From assembly GCF_010211755.1 (NCBI RefSeq), contig NZ_PDWR01000013.1, positions 1 through 64,000 on the forward strand: 64,000 bases of DNA. The letters run 5' to 3'. The position numbers and the translations under genes are program-made. How positions within the stretch are numbered: position 1 is the stretch's first letter; every line of letters begins with the position of its first letter. Positions 58,680-64,000 of this stretch are shown here, piece by piece. The notes under the pieces are model-generated. The model was not told where the DNA came from and ran no database searches. It worked only from the letters and a program-made list of their open reading frames with translations. Source of the DNA: Pseudoxanthomonas sangjuensis (lineage in GTDB: Bacteria > Pseudomonadota > Gammaproteobacteria > Xanthomonadales > Xanthomonadaceae).

Positions 58680-60929
58680 TCAGAAGTCGTAGCGCGCGGT
58701 CAGGCTGAACTGGCGCGGCGGGCCGTAGAAGCCGGTCAGGATGCCCAGCGACGCGATGTTGTAGCCGGTGGTGCGGTATTCCTCGTCGGTCAGGTTGGTG
58801 CCCTGCAGCGAGAACGACCAGGCTTCGTTCGCGCGCCAGATCACGCCGGCGTTGAGCAGGCCGTAGCCGTCCTGCTTGATGTCCTCGGACAGGTCGGTGG
58901 TCGGGTAGACCTCGCTCTGGTAGGCGTAGCCGAGGCGTGCCGACAGGTTGCCGCCGTTGGCCAGGTCGGTGCGCCATTCCACGTTCAGCGCACCGGAGAA
59001 CTCGGGCGCGTTGGTGAACTTCTGGCTGTCGGCGATGTTGACGCCGCCGGTCATGAACTCGTCGTACTTGGCGTCCAGCCAGGCCAGGTTGCCGCTGATC
59101 AGCCAGTGCTCGCTGGGCAGCCACTGGTACTCGACTTCCGCGCCGTTGACCGTACCCTTGCCGGCGTTGGTGAAGTCGCCGAAGAACGCGTCGTCGACGC
59201 CGTCGCCGTCGCTGTCGTAGTTGCTGAACACCGACAGCTGGATGTCCTCGTACTTGTTGTGGAAGGCGGACAGGTTCAGGAACAGCCGCTGGTCGAGCAG
59301 GCTCATCTTGCTGCCGACCTCGAAGCTGTCGACCTTTTCGTCCTGGAACGGTTCGGCGGAAAGCGGGAACTGGACCTGCTGGGCGCGGATGTTGTAGCCG
59401 CCCGACTTGAAGCCGCGCGAGGCCAGGCCGTAGACCATGATGTCCGGCGTGATCTGGTAGTCCAGCGAAACCTTCGGCGACAGGTTGCTGAAGCTGGTGC
59501 TCTTGTCGAAGTCGGCCGCGATCGGGGTCGGGTTGGTCGCCGTGCACGCCGCCGCCAGCTGGGTGAAGGTGGCGTCGGTGTAGCAGCGGTTGAGCACGCG
59601 CGCGTGCTTGTCCTCGTCGGTCCAGCGCGCGCCGACGTCGAGCTTCAGCACGTCGGTCAGGTCGAAGGTCCAGTCGGTGTAGACGGCGATGCTCTTGGTG
59701 TTGACCACGCCCTGGGTGTCGCCGAACGACAGGTTGATGAAGTTGTTCAGCACCTGGCCGCCGGCGTCGCCGTCGAACTGGTACAGGCCCATCACGCCGC
59801 GTGCGCGGCCGCCGCCGTCGTAATTGACCTGCAGTTCGTTGCTGACCTGCTCGTCGCTGTAGAAGGCGTGCACGTCGACGATGCGGTTGGGCAGCATGTC
59901 GAAGTCGATGTAGGTATCGGTGTCGGATTCGCGCTTGGCGAGCACGTACTTGGCCGCCCAGTCGTCGTTGATGCGCCAGTTGGCCGTGGCCGAGGCGCCC
60001 TTCATCGTGGTGTCGTTGATGTTCTTCATGCCGCTGCGGATGTCGTAGCGGTCGTCCAGCGGCTGCTGGCCGAAGCCCAGGCCCGGGTCGACGACGTAGT
60101 CCAGCGGATTCGCCGCCAGCATCTTGCCGCCGCGCACGCCGGACTGGTCGTCCATCCAGTCGAAGGCGAACTGCACGTCGAAATTGTCGCTGACGTAGGC
60201 GCCCAACTGCGCGCGCGCCGCCAGGATCTCCTTGTCGCTGACTTCCTGCCCGGTGTACAGGTTCTCGCCGAAGCCGTCGCGGTTCATGCTGGCCACCGCG
60301 ATGCGGCCGCGCAGCGCCTCGCTGCCGCCGATCGAGCCGCCGATCGCGGCCTTCGCGTCCAGCTGGTTGTAGTTGCCGACGGTGACCGAGGCGAAGCCGT
60401 CGGTTTCCTTGGGCAGGCCGCGCGAGATGTACTTGATCGCGCCGCCGATGGTGTTCTTGCCGTACAGCGTGCCCTGCGGCCCGCGCAGCACCTCGATGCG
60501 CTCGACGTCGAACACGTCGAGCAGTGCGCCCTGCGGGCGGGCGATGTAGACGTCGTCCAGGTAGATGCCCACGCCCGGGTCCACGCCCCACAGCGGGTCG
60601 GCCTGGCCGATGCCGCGGATGTACGCGGTGACGGTGCTGGTGGAGCCGCGCGCGGCGTAAATGGTCAGGTTGGGCACCTGCGCATCGAGATCTCCGATGT
60701 CGCGCACGTTCAGCTTCTCCAGCGTCTCCGGCGTGAACGCGGTGACCGCCACCGGCACTTCCTGCAGCGTCTCCTCGCGCTTGCGCGCGGTGACCGTGAT
60801 GCTGTCCAGGGTCTTGGCCTCCTGCGTCGCCGGCGCGGTTTCCGCGCCCGCGCCGGATTCCTGCGCCCATGCGGCCGCCGGTGCGATCAACAAGCCGGCG
60901 ATGGCCAGGCTCAAGTGGTTGCGCTTCAT
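58680..60929 (-). CDS. TonB-dependent receptor
   Basis: The 749-residue outer-membrane receptor has a signal peptide (about 1-23). The plug carries the TonB-box-like DSITVTARKREE and the typical VPVAVTAF, IPNLTIY-like and RIEVLRGPQGTLYGKNTIGGAIKYISR. The barrel ends with a terminal F. The ATG at 60929 follows GAGGAGGGGAG. It is divergent from the GntP permease gene. Substrate unknown; the locus suggests an organic acid or a 3HB oligomer, but that is inference. Confidence 0.93.
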   Translation of the reverse strand: MKRNHLSLAIAGLLIAPAAAWAQESGAGAETAPATQEAKTLDSITVTARKREETLQEVPVAVTAFTPETLEKLNVRDIGDLDAQVPNLTIYAARGSTSTVTAYIRGIGQADPLWGVDPGVGIYLDDVYIARPQGALLDVFDVERIEVLRGPQGTLYGKNTIGGAIKYISRGLPKETDGFASVTVGNYNQLDAKAAIGGSIGGSEALRGRIAVASMNRDGFGENLYTGQEVSDKEILAARAQLGAYVSDNFDVQFAFDWMDDQSGVRGGKMLAANPLDYVVDPGLGFGQQPLDDRYDIRSGMKNINDTTMKGASATANWRINDDWAAKYVLAKRESDTDTYIDFDMLPNRIVDVHAFYSDEQVSNELQVNYDGGGRARGVMGLYQFDGDAGGQVLNNFINLSFGDTQGVVNTKSIAVYTDWTFDLTDVLKLDVGARWTDEDKHARVLNRCYTDATFTQLAAACTATNPTPIAADFDKSTSFSNLSPKVSLDYQITPDIMVYGLASRGFKSGGYNIRAQQVQFPLSAEPFQDEKVDSFEVGSKMSLLDQRLFLNLSAFHNKYEDIQLSVFSNYDSDGDGVDDAFFGDFTNAGKGTVNGAEVEYQWLPSEHWLISGNLAWLDAKYDEFMTGGVNIADSQKFTNAPEFSGALNVEWRTDLANGGNLSARLGYAYQSEVYPTTDLSEDIKQDGYGLLNAGVIWRANEAWSFSLQGTNLTDEEYRTTGYNIASLGILTGFYGPPRQFSLTARYDF

Positions 60930-60983
60930 CTCCCCTCCTCCAAGGTGCGACAAGGCGGCGACGCTCGCCGCCAACCGACGGCA

Positions 60984-61064
60984 AGACTAGGCAGCGGCCG
61001 GCCCCGCAACACTTGTACCTTCGTACAGGGGACGCCCCCGCATGCGCCGCGGATACTCCGCAAC
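60984..61064. promoter_or_regulatory. Divergent promoters flanking a GTAC-N4-GTAC palindrome
   Basis: The palindrome GTAC CTTC GTAC is at 61015-61026, within a TGTAC-N4-GTACA context. TAGTCT on the minus strand (60989-60984) and GATACT on the plus strand (61052-61057) are -10-like boxes placed symmetrically, each 31.5 bp from the centre. Both predicted transcript starts lie about 43 bp from the centre, as expected for an activator at the -42 position. Neither promoter has a good -35 element. This is the second copy of the site at 52213-52224. Confidence 0.55.
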
Positions 61065-61117
61065 CGCATCGAGCCGGGCGCGGCGATCGCCGCGCGCCGC
61101 ATGGAGGGGAAGAAGGA

Positions 61118-62521
61118 ATGTCGATCCTGATCGTACTGGCCGCGCTGTGTTTCCTGATGTTCGTGGCCTACCGCGGCTACAGCGTGATCCTGTTCGCGCC
61201 GGTCGCGGCGCTGGGCGCGGTGCTGCTGACCGACCCGTCGCTGGTCGCACCGATGTTCACCGGCCTGTTCATGGACAAGCTGGTCGGCTTCCTGAAGCTG
61301 AATTTCCCGGTGTTCCTGCTCGGCGCGATCTTCGGCAAGGTGATCGAGCTGTCGGGCTTCTCGAAATCCATCGTGGCCGCGACGATCAAGGCGGTCGGCG
61401 CCAGGCGCGCGATCCTGTCGATCGTGCTGGTCTGCGCGCTGCTGACCTACGGCGGCGTGTCGCTGTTCGTGGTGGTGTTCGCGGTGTACCCGTTCGCCGC
61501 CGAGCTGTTCCGGCAGAGCGACATCCCGAAGCGGCTGATCCCGGGTACGATCGCCCTCGGCGCGTTCACCTTCACCATGGACGCGCTGCCGGGCACGCCG
61601 CAGATCCAGAACATCATCCCGACCACCTTCTTCGGCACCGACACCTGGGCCGCGCCGCTGCTGGGCACGCTGGGCGGCGCGTTCGTACTGGCGGTGGGCC
61701 TGCTCTACCTGGAATGGCGCCGGCGCAGCGCGGCGAAGGCCGGCGAAGGCTATGGCGACCCGGCGACGCTGCTCAACGAACCGGCGCCGTTCGCCGGCGG
61801 CAAGCTGGCCAATCCGCTGGTCGCTATCCTGCCGCTGCTGCTGGTCGGGGTCAGCAACAAGCTGTTCACGCTGTGGATCCCGGCGTTCTACGGCGGCAGC
61901 CACAGCTTCGTGCCCGCGGTGATCGGCAAGGCCGCGCCGGTGGTGCAGGAGACGTCGAAGATCGCCGCGATCTGGGCGGTCGAGGGCGCGCTGCTGGTCG
62001 GCATCCTGTGCGTGCTGGCGTTCGCGTGGAAGCCAGTGGTGTCCAGCTTCGCCGAAGGCAGCAAGTCGGCGGTCGGCGGCGCGCTGCTGGCCGGCATGAA
62101 CACCGCCTCCGAATACGGCTTCGGCGCGGTCATCGCCGCCCTGCCCGGCTTCCTGGTCGTGGCCAACGCGCTTTCCGCGATCCCCAATCCGCTGGTGAAC
62201 GAAGCGATCACGGTGACCGCCCTGGCCGGCATCACCGGCTCGGCATCGGGCGGCATGAGCATCGCGCTGGCGGCGATGGCCGAAACCTTCATCGCCAACG
62301 CCAACGCCGCCGGCATCCCGATGGAAGTGCTGCACCGGGTCGCGGCGATGGCTTCCGGCGGCATGGACACCCTGCCGCACAACGGCGCGGTGATCACCCT
62401 GCTCGCGGTGACCGGCCTGAGCCACCGGCAGAGCTACAAGGACATCTTCGCGGTGACCGCGATCAAGACCCTGGCGGTGTTCGCGGTGATCGCCGCGTAC
62501 TACCTGACCGGCTGGGTGTAA
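61118..62521 (+). CDS. GntP-family permease
   Basis: This 467-residue inner-membrane permease has about 12-14 helices and the GntP-type blocks MDALPGTPQIQNIIPTTFF, LAGMNTASEYGFGAVIAALPGF, ITGSASGGMSIALAAMAE and MASGGMDTLPHNGAVITLL. GntP permeases carry gluconate, 3-hydroxybutyrate, citrate or related acids. A permease of this family is the 3-hydroxybutyrate transporter in some pseudomonads, which suits a PHB region. GAGGGGA lies 9 bases before ATG 61118. It is divergent from the TonB receptor. Confidence 0.9.
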   Translation: MSILIVLAALCFLMFVAYRGYSVILFAPVAALGAVLLTDPSLVAPMFTGLFMDKLVGFLKLNFPVFLLGAIFGKVIELSGFSKSIVAATIKAVGARRAILSIVLVCALLTYGGVSLFVVVFAVYPFAAELFRQSDIPKRLIPGTIALGAFTFTMDALPGTPQIQNIIPTTFFGTDTWAAPLLGTLGGAFVLAVGLLYLEWRRRSAAKAGEGYGDPATLLNEPAPFAGGKLANPLVAILPLLLVGVSNKLFTLWIPAFYGGSHSFVPAVIGKAAPVVQETSKIAAIWAVEGALLVGILCVLAFAWKPVVSSFAEGSKSAVGGALLAGMNTASEYGFGAVIAALPGFLVVANALSAIPNPLVNEAITVTALAGITGSASGGMSIALAAMAETFIANANAAGIPMEVLHRVAAMASGGMDTLPHNGAVITLLAVTGLSHRQSYKDIFAVTAIKTLAVFAVIAAYYLTGWV

Positions 62522-62584
62522 GGAGCGGCCGGGTCGCGGCGATCTTCGCGGAAAGCGTCCCGCGACCTGCGCCGCCCCAAGCCC

Positions 62585-64000
62585 CTACGAGGGCAAGGCG
62601 CGCACCAGCAGGGGTTCGCCATCGACGTCGCCCGGCAGCGTGCCGAACGCCAGCCCGTGGCCGCCGCCCAGGCGGCTGCGCACGAAGGCTTCGGCGAGCG
62701 GGCTGTCCGCGCCGAGCAGCACCGATGCCTGCAGCGCCAGGGCCAGCCGCTCCACCAGCAGGCGCGCGCCGGCTTCGGTTGCGTCGCCGGACGCCAATTG
62801 CCGCTTCAGCGCGGCGACCGCCGCGGCGTAGACGGCGTCGCCACGCACCGAATCGAGCTGCGCCAGCAGCGCCGCGCCGGTCTCCGGCTCGCGCGACAGC
62901 GCGCGCAGCACGTCGAGGCACTGGATGTTGCCGCTGCCTTCCCAGATCGAATTCAGCGGCGCCTGCCGGTACAGCCGCGGCAGCATCGATTCCTCGACGT
63001 AACCGGCGCCGCCCAGGCACTCCTGCGCTTCGTTGACGAAGGCGGGCGTGCGCTTGCAGATCCAGTACTTGCCGATCGCGGTGGCGATGCGGGCGAAGGC
63101 GGCCGCGCCCGCGTCGCCGGGCGCGACATCGACCGCGCGGGCGACGCGCATCGACAGCGCCAGCGCGGCTTCGGACTCGATGGCCAGGTCGGCCAGCACG
63201 TTGCGCATCAGCGCGTGGTCGGCAAGCTTCCTGCCGAACGCGGAACGGTGCCGCGCATGGTGGACCGCCTGCGCCAGCGCCATGCGCATTTCCGCGGCCG
63301 AGCCGAGCATGCAATCGAGCCGGGTCAGCATCACCATCCCGATGATCGTGGCCACGCCGCGGCCCTCGTCGCCGATGCGCCGCGCCCATGCGCCGGTGAA
63401 TTCGACTTCGCTGGACGCATTCGACCAGTCGCCCAGCTTGTCCTTCAGCCGCATGATCCGGAACGCGTTCCTGGCCCCGTCCGGCAACCGCCGCGGCAGC
63501 AGGAAGCAGGACAGCCCGCCCGGCGCCTGCGCCAGCACCAGCCAGCCGTCGCTCATCGGCGCGGAGAAGAACCATTTGTGCCCGACCAGCGCGTATTCGC
63601 CGTCGGCGGCGAGCGGCGTGGCGACGGTCGCGTTGGAGCGGACGTCGGAACCGCCCTGCTTCTCGGTCATGCCCATGCCGACGGTGAGGCCGGCCTTGTC
63701 GCCGATCGCCGCGTCGCGCGGGTCGTAATGCGGCGCGGCGGCCTTGTCGGCCCATTCGCGCAGCGCCGGTTCGCGGCGCAATACCGGCACCGCGGCGTGG
63801 GTCATGGTCAGCGGACAGCTGGTGCCCGCCTCGACCTGGTGATGCAGGTAGCTGAGCGCGGCGCGGGCGACATGCGCGCCGGGTCGCGGTTCGTGCCAGG
63901 ACAGGCCGGCGACGCCATGTTCCTTCGCCGCTTCCATCAGCCGGTGGTAGGCCGGGTGGAATTCGACCACGTCGATGCGGCGGCCGCAGCGGTCGTGGGT
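62585..64000 (-). CDS. Acyl-CoA dehydrogenase, AidB-like (5' end beyond window)
   Basis: This is a partial gene: the visible part is 471 codons plus the stop, and the N-terminus lies past 64000. The visible part starts at THDRCGRRIDVVEFHPAYH, an AidB-type block. FAD and substrate motifs are GMGMTEKQGGSDVR, KWFFSAPMSDGWLVLAQ, EFTGAWARRIGDEGRGV and NSIWEGSGNIQCLDVLRAL (catalytic-region glutamate). Members oxidise acyl-CoA or, in AidB, bind DNA after alkylation. It converges with the GntP gene, leaving 63 bp. Confidence 0.9.
   Translation of the reverse strand, partial: THDRCGRRIDVVEFHPAYHRLMEAAKEHGVAGLSWHEPRPGAHVARAALSYLHHQVEAGTSCPLTMTHAAVPVLRREPALREWADKAAAPHYDPRDAAIGDKAGLTVGMGMTEKQGGSDVRSNATVATPLAADGEYALVGHKWFFSAPMSDGWLVLAQAPGGLSCFLLPRRLPDGARNAFRIMRLKDKLGDWSNASSEVEFTGAWARRIGDEGRGVATIIGMVMLTRLDCMLGSAAEMRMALAQAVHHARHRSAFGRKLADHALMRNVLADLAIESEAALALSMRVARAVDVAPGDAGAAAFARIATAIGKYWICKRTPAFVNEAQECLGGAGYVEESMLPRLYRQAPLNSIWEGSGNIQCLDVLRALSREPETGAALLAQLDSVRGDAVYAAAVAALKRQLASGDATEAGARLLVERLALALQASVLLGADSPLAEAFVRSRLGGGHGLAFGTLPGDVDGEPLLVRALPS

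Noticed and set aside
1-64000. CRISPR array, prophage, insertion sequence or integron
   Set aside because: No regular direct repeats with spacers, no transposase or integrase, no phage structural gene and no sharp change in base composition was seen.

Overview
The window looks like the chromosome of a high-GC gammaproteobacterium of the Xanthomonadaceae/Lysobacteraceae (Lysobacter, Luteimonas, Thermomonas or a close relative; the genus cannot be fixed from this sequence). The evidence is the very GC-rich coding bias, the sdhCDAB order with an SdhAF4-type gene, the fimT-pilV-pilW-pilX-pilY1-pilE minor-pilin operon, the complete ccmABCDEFGHI block, and a MetX of the xanthomonad serine/homoserine O-succinyltransferase type. 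It is almost entirely protein coding: about 60 genes, one tRNA, no rRNA, no CRISPR, no insertion sequence and no phage genes. Every gap is shorter than about 300 bp. The window opens with a 127-bp exact copy of an internal sdhB segment, which may be an assembly-graph edge, and ends inside an AidB-like acyl-CoA dehydrogenase gene.

Layout. 0-5 kb: succinate dehydrogenase (sdhB, A, D, C on the minus strand) with a small SdhAF4 assembly-factor gene, divergent from ygfZ. 5-16 kb: an operon of GNAT, GST, a fused alpha/beta 2-oxoacid dehydrogenase E1 and an FMN reductase; glutaryl-CoA dehydrogenase; glycine-zipper envelope proteins; tatD; tcdA; a membrane-anchored class II-like cytochrome c; and lipoproteins. 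15-20 kb: a secreted M35 (aspzincin) metalloprotease, cspA, a DUF456 membrane protein, outer-membrane phospholipase A, a fatty-acid-hydroxylase/sterol-desaturase-type protein and a GST. 20.4-27 kb: the type IV minor pilin operon ending in pilY1 and pilE. 27-35 kb: class I fumarase, DUF3224, an ABC exporter, a NYN-domain protein, a thioesterase, an omega-amidase plus methionine-type aminotransferase pair, and DUF3293. 35-42 kb: the complete cytochrome c maturation operon. 42-46 kb: a secreted protein with a CSPGYW motif, metX, a cysteine-dioxygenase-type gene, tRNA-Leu(CAA) and a PQQ-type sugar dehydrogenase lipoprotein. 46-64 kb: a polyhydroxybutyrate and carbon-storage region holding phaE, phaC, small envelope genes translationally linked to phaC, a 3-hydroxybutyrate-oligomer hydrolase, a CrbR/ErdR-like response regulator, its likely partner CrbS/MxtR-like symporter-kinase, a TonB receptor, a GntP permease and the AidB-like gene. 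GNAT, NUDIX and AlkX/YcaQ genes lie between the regulator and the kinase.

How the genes may work together. The most suggestive unit is the 46-64 kb region. Class III PHA synthase (PhaEC) makes storage polymer and a lipoprotein hydrolase cuts 3HB oligomers. A GntP permease and a TonB receptor could import the products, and a CrbSR-type system (known elsewhere for acetate control) could regulate the set. The only two intergenic GTAC-N4-GTAC palindromes I noticed lie in the two divergent promoter regions of this set: hydrolase/response regulator and TonB receptor/GntP. They sit at spacings that fit activator sites. This is an inference from sequence and position only. Other coherent blocks are heme and electron transport (sdh, cytochrome c, ccm), sulfur metabolism (metX, cysteine dioxygenase, aminotransferase/omega-amidase) and the cell envelope (pilins, OMPLA, lipoproteins, M35 protease).
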